DNA from: Vulcanimicrobiia bacterium
GTDB lineage: Bacteria; Vulcanimicrobiota; Vulcanimicrobiia; Vulcanimicrobiales; Vulcanimicrobiaceae
Length of the DNA stretch: 8,647 bases
Assembly (NCBI GenBank): GCA_025451135.1
Contig: JANWKW010000169.1
Span: 1 to 8,647, forward strand
Reading direction: 5' to 3'
Shown: one piece after another, positions 1 to 6,370 of the stretch
Numbering within the stretch: position 1 is the stretch's first letter
Layout: each line of letters starts with the position of its first letter
Program-made: the position numbers and the translations under genes
The notes under the pieces: model-generated
Told to the model about the DNA's origin: nothing
The model's input: only the letters and a program-made list of their open reading frames with translations
The model's database searches: none

Positions 1-2
1 GA

Positions 3-56
3 TGCGGATCATCGACGCCGCTCTACTGGCCGGCGCTCTTCGCGTCCTCGCAGTAG
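3..56 (+). CDS. Possible C-terminal tail of an upstream gene (partial)
   Basis: The third frame from the left edge is open and ends with TAG at 54-56, giving a tail that finishes LYWPALFASSQ. Of the three plus-strand frames in this stretch it has the strongest G/C preference at third codon positions (about 15 of 17 codons), as expected for real coding sequence in this GC-rich DNA. Frame 2 also ends nearby (TAA at 62-64) with a poorer third-position profile. Only 17 codons are visible, so no family can be named and the call is tentative. The sequence to the left of the window would decide it. Confidence 0.3.
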   Translation, partial: CGSSTPLYWPALFASSQ

Positions 57-196
57 TGCCTTAATGCTGTGGGTTCTGCAGGCTCCTTTCGCGCTCACCG
101 CTGGCGGTTTGCGGCACATTTCCGGCTTTCGACTGCGGCGCTCCCGGTAAGAGGAGCCTCTTTCCCTGACTCCTAAGACTCTGAGGAGGAATGTGT

Positions 197-213
197 TGCC
201 CGCCGAGCGGGCA
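197..213 (+). promoter_or_regulatory. Perfect 7-bp hairpin in the lipoprotein leader
   Basis: TGCCCGC and GCGGGCA form a perfect stem around a CGA loop, and the stem ends 12 nt before the Shine-Dalgarno. It is GC-rich but is followed by TACCTCTCTC and not by a U-tract, so it does not look like an intrinsic terminator. It may stabilise the 5' end of the mRNA or position the ribosome. That role is inference; the structure itself is plain in the sequence. Confidence 0.5.
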
Positions 214-225
214 TACCTCTCTCTC

Positions 226-232
226 GGAGGAA
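226..232 (+). promoter_or_regulatory. Strong Shine-Dalgarno of the lipoprotein gene
   Basis: GGAGGAA lies 4 nt before the ATG at 237 and is the best ribosome binding site in the window; it fixes the start codon. The CCTCT at 216-220 can pair with GGAGG at 226-230 (four Watson-Crick pairs plus one G-U, loop CTCTC), so the site could be partly masked by a small local hairpin. Confidence 0.75.
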
Positions 233-236
233 CGAC

Positions 237-1004
237 ATGCGCTTTCGGGTTGGCTTCCTTTTCTTGTGCTCGGCGCTGGCGCTGGCCGGCTGCTACACCA
301 GAACCTCGACCACCACCACGACGACGGCCTCGGCCAAGCCAATGGCCACCGCGACGTCGGGAGCTCACGCGCTCGCCTACGTCCCCATGAATCTTGGGCT
401 CGCGGACAACGGCACGTGGACGTCATCGGCTTCGTCGACGCAGATGGCGATGAAGAAGACCGCCTCTTCGGGCGCGCCCGTCACATATTGGGCGAGCCTG
501 TACAATAGTCCACAAGACCCTAAATGCGATGGCGGGGAGTCGGTCTTCGGGCCGATTGCTGTGCCTAACGGGCACCTCGCGGGCGGGAAGGGCAACGGCA
601 AGGCGAACCTGCTCATGATCCGGATATGTAAGGGCGGCGAGTACTACCCGCTGCCGTATTACAATCCCGAGCCCCAGTCGGCAAAAGTCACCGCCGACGT
701 GCCGATGAATCTCGGCCTCGTCGACGATTCGGCTGCGATGGCCGCGAACGGTAGCCCGGGGACCCCTGCGTCGCAGTCGCTCTGGATGTCCTATGGATGG
801 ACGAAGGCGGATGCAGGTTGCGGAAAGGCTCACGACCTGTGGGACGACTCGATCGTAGACGGGCGAGTCGCGGGCACCGAACCGACGACGGGCAAGACGC
901 TCTACGTCACGCTATGCAAGGGCAAGGGGTTCCCGACCGGCCACCAGGATCCGAATCCTAAGCCGGGGCAACATCTGATGGTTCCGCAGAAAACTCGATC
1001 GTAG
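237..1004 (+). CDS. Secreted lipoprotein with two tandem Cys-containing repeats, function unknown
   Basis: This 255-residue protein starts with a lipoprotein signal: Arg2 and Arg4, a hydrophobic core, then the lipobox LAGC with the acylated cysteine at residue 19. A short Thr-rich tether follows (six Thr in a row, residues 25-30). The mature part is an internal duplication. VPMNLGLAD at 49-57 recurs as VPMNLGLVD at 155-163. After each, in the same order, come an aromatic segment, a Cys (97; 195), an [AV]xGxxxxxGK-like stretch, an L-x-x-x-x-C-K-G segment (Cys131; Cys227) and a Pro-rich tail with Asn-Pro. The two Cys per unit could form disulphides outside the membrane. The order of the second half of each unit faintly recalls DM9/DUF3421 repeats, but this is not a firm assignment. 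The start is fixed by GGAGGAA 4 nt upstream. The 3' end overlaps the convergent cyclase gene. It is real by lipobox, ribosome binding site and repeat conservation; its job is unknown. Confidence 0.85.
   Translation: MRFRVGFLFLCSALALAGCYTRTSTTTTTTASAKPMATATSGAHALAYVPMNLGLADNGTWTSSASSTQMAMKKTASSGAPVTYWASLYNSPQDPKCDGGESVFGPIAVPNGHLAGGKGNGKANLLMIRICKGGEYYPLPYYNPEPQSAKVTADVPMNLGLVDDSAAMAANGSPGTPASQSLWMSYGWTKADAGCGKAHDLWDDSIVDGRVAGTEPTTGKTLYVTLCKGKGFPTGHQDPNPKPGQHLMVPQKTRS
381..986 (+). repeat. Internal tandem duplication inside the lipoprotein gene
   Basis: Two units with a 318-bp (106-codon) period begin at 381 and 699. The best-matching segments are 381-407 and 699-725, both encoding VPMNLGL[AV]D and differing mostly at synonymous third positions. 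The remainder matches only at protein level, at the paired Cys, Gly-Lys and Asn-Pro positions. An old duplication with retained core residues fits this better than a recent copy. Right-hand unit limits are approximate. Confidence 0.7.
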
Positions 1005-3615
1005 CCCGCGGTCCGAGGGCCTTTTCGATGAGGCGCAAGGTCTCGCTCCCGATCGCATCGGGAGCGAGGAACTTGTCGTAGTGTTTCTTCGCTCTGACTG
1101 CGGCCCGGAGCGCATCCACAGCATCCGTTTCCCGCTGCGTCCGCGCATAGACGTCGGCGAGACGCTGGTACGCGATGGCTTCGTGCGTCGGCGTTCCTTG
1201 ACGTCGCGCCTCGTCGAGGGACGATTGAGCCGCCTCAGCACTCTCGGCGAAGCGGCCCTGTTCGAGCTGCAAATGCGCGAGTTGCGCGTATGCGGCCGGC
1301 AGGTCTTCCCGGACGCCTAGGCGCTTCTGGATCTCGATGCTCTGCCCGATGGCCCGTGCCGCGGCGTCGAGATCGCCGCGCCGTTGCTCGAGCGACGAGA
1401 TCATGGTCAGAATCCCTGCGGCCGAACGATGGTCGCCGCCGGCGGCTGCCTCACGTTGACCCTCGGCCAGGAGCTCCCGCGCGCCTTCGCGATCGCCGCG
1501 CTCGTCGGCGAGTTGGGCGAGGTTGTTGAGGCAAGCGATGATGCCGCGCAGTTCGCGCGCCTGGCGAAAGACGGGAAGGGCCGACTCGTAAAGGGCCTTC
1601 GCGCCCGCGTCGTCAATGCGTTGGGCGAGTGTGCCTAGCGTGAACTCCACCTCCGCCTGTCCAACGGTGTCACCGCATCTCCCGAAGATGACGCTCGCCT
1701 CGGCACAGCGTGCTCTCGCCTGGTCGTAGTCGTCCGCCATGATCGCGAATGTGGCGAGACGTCGGAGGACCCGCGCGAACGACGCATCGCGGGGGATCGT
1801 CGACGACGAGGCGATGCCGGTCAGCCAGCTGATCGCGAGCGAGCTCAGCCCCTTCGCCTGCCAGAACGCGGCGGCATCACACGCCGTCAGCGAAACGTCG
1901 CCCGAGCGGTTCTCCATTCCCCATCGCAGCACCGCCTCGAAATTCTCGTGCAAGACCTCCATCCGCTCGAGCCAGACATCCAACGGCCACGCGCCTTCGC
2001 GGTACCGCCGCGCACGTTCGGCGACGTAAGAGTAGAACGCATCGCGTACCGCTTGAAAACGCGGATCCGACTCGGTCCGCTCTTCGACGAAGGCGCGGAT
2101 GATCGGCAGGATCGACCACGCGTCCGAACGGGCTTCGCTGGAGACGAACGACTTGTCGTCCAACGTGTCGAGGGCGTCCATCGCATCGAGTGCGTCAAGC
2201 TCGAGGGCTCGCGAGACATCGACTACAGCTTCGGCATCGAACGGACTGCGGAAGAGCGAGAGCGCCGCGAGGAGGGCTCGCTCGCGCTGCTCGAGGAGAC
2301 GGTGGCTCCAATCGATCGTCGCGACGAGCGTCCGGTGCCGGTCGCCCTCCGATTGGTCCTTCGATACCAGAAGACGCAGCGGTTCATCGAGATGTTCGCG
2401 CAGGGCCCGGAGCCCGAACGTAGGGGCGCGCGCGGCAGCGAGTTCGATGGCTAGCGGGACGCCGTCGAGGCGCATGCAGATGTCGCGTCCGAGCGGGTCG
2501 TCGGCCTGTGCGCGGAATCCTCGATCGGCGGCACGCGACCCGAAGAGATCCGCGCCCTCCTCGAGCGACAGCGGGGCGAGGCGATAGACTCGCTCGCCCT
2601 GGAGGTGGAGGGCCTCTCGGCTGGTCGTAAGGATGTGGGCGTTCGGGCAACGTTCGGCGAGCGCGCGGATCAGTGCGCTTGCCGGTTCGAGGATATGCTC
2701 CAGGTTGTCCGCGATCATCAAGAGGGCGCGATTTCCCACCGTTCTGGCGAGCGCATCGGCGAGCGTCTCTCCGGGCCGCTGACGGACGGCTAGCGCGGCG
2801 GCGGCCGCCCCCGCTAATGCGTCGACGTCGCTCGATCGTTCGAGCGCTGCGAACGAGATGAAGAATATTCCATCGGAGAACGTGTCCTCGAGCGCGTGGG
2901 CCGCTTCGAGCGCAAGGCGCGTCTTGCCAATACCACCCGGTCCGGTAAGCGTCGTGAGTCGATGATCGCGGACCACGTCGCCGATGTCGCGGATCTCGTT
3001 CGACCGTCCGACGACCGTCGCGATGCGCGAAGGCCGCGAGGACGCCGGCGCGCCGGTGTCGAGCGGCGGGAAGGTGCATCGCAGACCCGGAGCGACGACC
3101 TGTCGTAGATGTTCGCTGAAACGCAGGTCTCGCAGGCGCACCGCGCCGATCTCTTCCAGATCGCAGTCCTGCGGCAACGACTCCCGGGCCAACAGCGCCG
3201 CGCTTTCTCCAACGAGGATCTGCTCGCCATGAGCGATCGCGAGCAATCGGGCAACGCGGCTCAGCGCTGCCCCGAAGTAGTCACCGTTTCGGGGCCGCGC
3301 GACGGCCGACGTGATCGCCATCCGCACGCGCAGTTCGCCGATGCTCGGCGGCCATTTCGCCCGGCCGAGCGAGCGTTGTGCGGCGATCGCGGCCGCGATC
3401 GCGTCTTCCGCCCGGGAGAAGGCGCAATACGACGCATCGCCGACCGTCTTGAAAACCGTCCCACCGGCAGCCTCGACGGCCCTTCGCACGATCGCGTCGT
3501 GCTTGGCCAACGCCGTCCGCATAGCGGCGTCGTCGCGCTCCCAGAGCGCGGTGCTGCCTTCGATGTCCGTGAACAGGAACGTTACCGTCCACGTCGGTAG
3601 CGGCCGCCTCCTCAT
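958..3615 (-). CDS. Class III nucleotide cyclase-STAND ATPase-TPR signalling protein
   Basis: This 885-residue protein has three modules. Residues 10 to about 165 are a class III adenylate/guanylate cyclase domain with TVTFLFTDIEGST (metal Asp17), FKTVGD (base-recognition Lys56, metal Asp60) and GDYFGAALSRVAR (Asp112, Arg123). The transition-state Asn of the usual ALNRAAR motif is Ser119, and the usual MGLHTGE stretch reads MAITSAV. Residues about 195-510 are a STAND/NB-ARC-like ATPase: VVGR entry motif, P-loop GPGGIGKT at 225-232, Walker B-like LLMIADN near 298, TTSRE, and GVPLAIELAAAR. Residues about 613-860 are TPR-like helices. There is no C-terminal LuxR helix-turn-helix and no membrane segment, so it is probably a cytoplasmic sensor making, or formerly making, cAMP or cGMP. 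I chose the ATG at 3615 because the family usually begins about 10 residues before TVTFLF and GGGGAG precedes it. In-frame ATGs at 3636 and 3645 would add 7 or 10 unconserved residues. The stop lies inside the convergent lipoprotein gene. Confidence 0.9.
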   Translation of the reverse strand: MRRRPLPTWTVTFLFTDIEGSTALWERDDAAMRTALAKHDAIVRRAVEAAGGTVFKTVGDASYCAFSRAEDAIAAAIAAQRSLGRAKWPPSIGELRVRMAITSAVARPRNGDYFGAALSRVARLLAIAHGEQILVGESAALLARESLPQDCDLEEIGAVRLRDLRFSEHLRQVVAPGLRCTFPPLDTGAPASSRPSRIATVVGRSNEIRDIGDVVRDHRLTTLTGPGGIGKTRLALEAAHALEDTFSDGIFFISFAALERSSDVDALAGAAAAALAVRQRPGETLADALARTVGNRALLMIADNLEHILEPASALIRALAERCPNAHILTTSREALHLQGERVYRLAPLSLEEGADLFGSRAADRGFRAQADDPLGRDICMRLDGVPLAIELAAARAPTFGLRALREHLDEPLRLLVSKDQSEGDRHRTLVATIDWSHRLLEQRERALLAALSLFRSPFDAEAVVDVSRALELDALDAMDALDTLDDKSFVSSEARSDAWSILPIIRAFVEERTESDPRFQAVRDAFYSYVAERARRYREGAWPLDVWLERMEVLHENFEAVLRWGMENRSGDVSLTACDAAAFWQAKGLSSLAISWLTGIASSSTIPRDASFARVLRRLATFAIMADDYDQARARCAEASVIFGRCGDTVGQAEVEFTLGTLAQRIDDAGAKALYESALPVFRQARELRGIIACLNNLAQLADERGDREGARELLAEGQREAAAGGDHRSAAGILTMISSLEQRRGDLDAAARAIGQSIEIQKRLGVREDLPAAYAQLAHLQLEQGRFAESAEAAQSSLDEARRQGTPTHEAIAYQRLADVYARTQRETDAVDALRAAVRAKKHYDKFLAPDAIGSETLRLIEKALGPRATIEFSAEPSDVAPA
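2155..2199 (-). repeat. Five tandem tripeptide units in the STAND protein
   Basis: Read on the minus strand, five consecutive 9-bp units encode LDA-LDA-MDA-LDT-LDD, just before a KSFV segment. Relatives often have a shorter Leu-Asp-rich helix here followed by DKSLV, so this may be a small in-frame expansion of that helix between the ATPase and TPR parts. The units differ at synonymous positions, so it is not a fresh slippage product. Confidence 0.45.
3383..3402. repeat. 20-bp perfect palindrome made of two GCGATCGC boxes
   Basis: Two GCGATCGC octamers (3383-3390 and 3395-3402) flank a GGCC centre and form a perfect 20-bp palindrome. It lies inside the cyclase domain, where the minus strand encodes an Ala/Ile-rich helix, so codon choice for Ala-Ile-Ala could produce it by chance. 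No independent function can be shown. Confidence 0.5.
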
Positions 3616-3650
3616 CTCCCCGCCATTGTACGCCATTCGGCCCATTGTCG
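3616..3650 (-). promoter_or_regulatory. Candidate promoter and repeat operator before the cyclase gene
   Basis: On the minus strand TACAAT (3630-3625), one base from the TATAAT consensus, lies 9 nt before the ATG at 3615. A GCGACA hexamer 15 nt further up is a weak -35 candidate. A start site 6-9 nt after TACAAT would fall at or next to the ATG, giving a leaderless or nearly leaderless mRNA, although GGGGAG also abuts the ATG. Three AATGG direct repeats (ACAATGG, GAATGG, ACAATGG) at 3648, 3637 and 3629 have about 10-bp spacing, which could be a protein-binding array. This lies in the 91-bp region shared with the divergent protease gene. For that gene I found no clear -10 and only a weak GAAGA ribosome site at 3694-3698. 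Confidence 0.4.
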
Positions 3651-3706
3651 CGAGTGGGGCGCGGGGACCGCCAGGGCGCCGGCCCGACTCGGCGAAGAAC
3701 CGCGCG

Positions 3707-6343
3707 ATGCATCGTTTCCAACGTTGGTTTTTCCGCGTGTCGTTGCAGGGGTGTCTCGCGCTTGCCGCCGCGGCCCTTTGCGCGGGCGCCGCTCACGCCC
3801 AGCTGCCGGCGACCCCGTCGCCCGCGCCGTCCTCGTCGCCCCTCGGGGCGTTGGCAAGACCGCCGGCGCTGGCCGCGTTCGTCAAGGGCATGACGCGTTC
3901 GGACGGGCCGATCGCGCTCTACGATAAGGACGGAGCACTTTACCTCGATCTCTCGCCGGAGAACTTCAAGCACGCATACATGATCGTCGCGTCGATCGGG
4001 GCGTCGTTCGGCGGGTTCCCGCTGGTCGGCGCGGGTACGCACATCGACGACGATCTGGTGCTGCGTTTCAAGCGCGTCGGCAGTCGCGTGCTCGCCATCG
4101 AGCCCAACCCGCATCTGCTCGCAGCGACCGATCCGGCCGCCGCGCGCGACGTCGCGGAGTCGTTCCAGGATTCGGTCTGGTCGGCCCTGCCGGTCGTCGC
4201 CGAAGATACCGCGACCGGGCACGTGCTCGTCTCCGGCGGATTCTTCTTAGGCGACCCCGCCGGCGTCTCGCGCTATCTCTCGTTGATCGGGAACTATCGC
4301 GCCGATGCTTCCCGGAGTTATCTCGACTTCGTGCGCGGATTTTCGCAGAACGATTCGATATCGGTGGCCGAGACGTTCTCGGGAAACGGCGGCGTGACGT
4401 CGGTGGCGGATCCCACCTCGGTCATGCTCAAACTGCACTACAGCATTCTGCAGCTCCCCGAGAACGACGGCTACGTGCCGCGTCTCGCGGACGAGCGCGT
4501 CGGCTACTTCGTCGCCACCCGGCGCCGTTTCGGGATCACGTCCTCCACGGGCGATCCGTACGTGCGGTACATCACGCGATGGAACCTCAAGCGCGGCCCG
4601 GTCGTATTCTATCTGACCGACGAGATCCCGGCGACCTACCGGCCGACGATCCGGCGGGCGATCTTGAAGTGGAACGATGCGTTCGCCAAGATCGGCTACC
4701 CGCATGCGGTCGAGGTGCGGGATCAACCGAACGATCCGAACTGGGATCCCGAGGACTTCCGTTACTCGACGGTGCGCTGGGCCCTCTCCGACCGGCCGCT
4801 CTACACGGCGGAAGGTCAATGGGTCGCGGATCCGTTCACCGGGCAGATCTTGCGCGCGTCCATCGTGCTGGACGGCGAGGCGATCCGGGCGCAAGCGGCG
4901 GCGGACGCGGACCTTTCGCGGGTCGACTCCGACGAAGCTTTGGAGAGGCAGCAGTGCATCGCGGCGACCGTCTGCGGCGATTACGAGTCGCGCATGGCGG
5001 CCTCGAGCGCGTATGCGCTTGCGGTGCTCTCGACGCACGGGCCGCTCGGGACCGCGCAACTCGATGCGTACATCAAGCGTCAGCTCTTCGCGACCGTCCT
5101 GCACGAGACCGGCCATGCATTCGGACTGCGCCATAACTTCGCGGCGTCGACGGCCTATCGCCTGGCGGATCTCGCGCGGCCCGGCTTCATCGCGAAGCAC
5201 GGCCTGGCGGCCTCGGTGATGGACTACGTGCCGGTCTATCTGCCGCCCGGCGAACGACGCGCGGAGTTCCAGAACGTGCTCGGTCCGTACGACGCGTGGG
5301 CGATCCGGTACGGCTATCAATCGTTCCCGAATGTGACGCAGCCCTCCGACGAGCGCGCCCGCCTGGCGGCGATCGCGAACCGGAGCGGCAGCCCGATGCT
5401 CGCCTACGGGACCGACGAAGATGCGTACGGCGTCAACGCGATCGACCCGTTCATCGCCTCCATGGATCTATCGAGCGATCCGCTCGCATACGACGCGTCG
5501 CTGCTCGCCACGCTGCGCGCGGCCCAAGTGCGGCTCAACCGCGCGTCGGTGCGCGCCGACGGTTCGTACGGCGACGAGCGCGGCGCCTTCGACGCCTTGA
5601 TGGGAGAGTACGCCAGGACCGCGATGCTCGCCGTCCGCTACCTGGGCGGCGTCGAGACCTCGCGCACCCACCGCGGAGAGCCCGGCGCGCGGCCGCCGTT
5701 CCGCGCGCTCCCGCGGAGCCAAGCGCGGCGGGCGTTCGATCTCCTCGACGCTGCCGTGTTCTCCGCTCACGCCCTCAACTTCGCCCCGGCGACGCTCGAC
5801 AACCTCGGCGCTTCCCACGACTGGCAATGGGATTCGCCCAACCCGCTCACGTACGCGCGGGACTACTCGGTCGTCGATCAGGTCGGCGACGTGCAGGACG
5901 CCGTCCTGTATTCGACGTTCTCGGTGAACGTGATGAACCGTCTGATCGAGGCGAGCACGCGCGTGAGCGAGCCGCGTGCGACCATGTCGCTCGAGGACCT
6001 GTTCTCCTGGAGCAGCGCATCGATCTGGGATACCGTGCTCGCCGCCAGACCCGGACCCGATCCGCTCCTCCACCGCTCGCTCCAGCGCAAGTACACGGAT
6101 CTATTGATCTCGCTCGCGCTGCTCGGCGGTCCGTCGAAGCGGCTGTTGCTCACGCCGATCGGGGTGATGACGTTCCGGCTTCCGCCGGCGCAAGCGCAGG
6201 AGCTGGCCCGTGCCGAATTGGAGCGGCTCGACGCCGCGATCGGCCGGCGAGCGGACGCCGGGGACGCCGCTACGCGCGCGCACCTCCGCGACGAGCGGGC
6301 GCGCATCGAAACGGCGCTGCACGCCGTGATGACCCACGGCTAG
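3707..6343 (+). CDS. Secreted zinc metalloprotease, DUF5117/DUF4953 (Met-zincin) family
   Basis: This 878-residue protein begins with a type I signal peptide: Arg-rich start, Ala/Leu core, likely cut after AHA at residue 31. A Pro/Ser-rich linker follows. The N-terminal part fits DUF5118/DUF5117, including PRLADERVGYF at 258-268 and RWNLKRGPVVFYL from 291, which leads into the catalytic region. The metzincin zinc site is HETGHAFGLRH at 466-476: zinc ligands His466, His470 and His476, catalytic Glu467. The Met-turn SVMDY has Met505, 29 residues after the last ligand. All catalytic residues are present and the length is usual for the family, so it should be an active periplasmic or extracellular peptidase. 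The substrate is unknown. The ATG at 3707 was chosen because it opens the signal peptide; the reading frame runs back to 3311 only as antisense of the cyclase gene. The 3' end faces the dehydrogenase gene across a 27-bp gap. Confidence 0.9.
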   Translation: MHRFQRWFFRVSLQGCLALAAAALCAGAAHAQLPATPSPAPSSSPLGALARPPALAAFVKGMTRSDGPIALYDKDGALYLDLSPENFKHAYMIVASIGASFGGFPLVGAGTHIDDDLVLRFKRVGSRVLAIEPNPHLLAATDPAAARDVAESFQDSVWSALPVVAEDTATGHVLVSGGFFLGDPAGVSRYLSLIGNYRADASRSYLDFVRGFSQNDSISVAETFSGNGGVTSVADPTSVMLKLHYSILQLPENDGYVPRLADERVGYFVATRRRFGITSSTGDPYVRYITRWNLKRGPVVFYLTDEIPATYRPTIRRAILKWNDAFAKIGYPHAVEVRDQPNDPNWDPEDFRYSTVRWALSDRPLYTAEGQWVADPFTGQILRASIVLDGEAIRAQAAADADLSRVDSDEALERQQCIAATVCGDYESRMAASSAYALAVLSTHGPLGTAQLDAYIKRQLFATVLHETGHAFGLRHNFAASTAYRLADLARPGFIAKHGLAASVMDYVPVYLPPGERRAEFQNVLGPYDAWAIRYGYQSFPNVTQPSDERARLAAIANRSGSPMLAYGTDEDAYGVNAIDPFIASMDLSSDPLAYDASLLATLRAAQVRLNRASVRADGSYGDERGAFDALMGEYARTAMLAVRYLGGVETSRTHRGEPGARPPFRALPRSQARRAFDLLDAAVFSAHALNFAPATLDNLGASHDWQWDSPNPLTYARDYSVVDQVGDVQDAVLYSTFSVNVMNRLIEASTRVSEPRATMSLEDLFSWSSASIWDTVLAARPGPDPLLHRSLQRKYTDLLISLALLGGPSKRLLLTPIGVMTFRLPPAQAQELARAELERLDAAIGRRADAGDAATRAHLRDERARIETALHAVMTHG

Positions 6344-6347
6344 CGTC

Positions 6348-6368
6348 CGCGAGAGCGGCGCTGTCGCG
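6348..6368. terminator. Hairpin in the convergent gap, probable bidirectional terminator
   Basis: CGCGA and TCGCG, then AGC and GCT, pair around a GGC loop, giving eight base pairs with one G-G mismatch. The hairpin lies in the 27-bp gap between two facing stop codons (TAG ending at 6343; TAG on the minus strand beginning at 6373). The position suits a terminator serving both genes. There is no U-tract on either side, so it would act as a U-less terminator or a 3'-end stabiliser. Confidence 0.5.
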
Positions 6369-6370
6369 CG

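Larger units (their letters stand above)
57..236 (+). other. Structured 5' leader of the lipoprotein gene
   Basis: I see no convincing gene in this 180-bp stretch, but it is rich in short inverted repeats. These are AAGAGG/CCTCTT arms at 149-162, CTCCT/AGGAG arms at 170-188 with a 9-nt loop, a perfect 7-bp hairpin at 197-213, and a CCTC(T) tract at 216-220 facing the Shine-Dalgarno at 226-230. The first could be a weak terminator for an upstream gene because TCCC follows it, but it has no real U-tract. I could not identify a convincing -35/-10 pair. Function is inferred only from position. Confidence 0.4.

Noticed and set aside
149..162. AAGAGG/CCTCTT inverted repeat as an intrinsic terminator for an upstream gene.
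   Set aside because: The arms are only 2 nt apart, leaving a short usable stem, and only TCCC follows; too weak to call.
191..508. Alternative reading frames starting at ATG 191 or GTG 193, just after a GAGGAGGA sequence, overlapping the lipoprotein start.
   Set aside because: The Shine-Dalgarno is too close to the ATG. The products are Arg/Pro/His-rich frame shadows without a domain, while the lipoprotein frame has a lipobox, its own strong ribosome site and internal repeats.
958..1100. A C-terminal LuxR-type DNA-binding domain on the cyclase/STAND protein.
   Set aside because: The protein ends shortly after the TPR-like helices with no helix-turn-helix sequence.
3616..3645. Earlier ATG starts for the cyclase at 3645 and 3636.
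   Set aside because: They add residues that do not look conserved. The ATG at 3615 has adjacent GGGGAG, and the TACAAT box lies inside the longer forms.
3311..3706. A 132-residue N-terminal extension of the metalloprotease frame.
   Set aside because: It is antisense to the cyclase coding region and would bury the signal peptide. The ATG at 3707 opens a normal signal peptide.
4247..5320. A long minus-strand open frame (357 codons) opposite the metalloprotease gene.
   Set aside because: It is Arg-rich, has no motifs, and lies opposite a gene with an intact catalytic site; such antisense frames are usual in GC-rich DNA.
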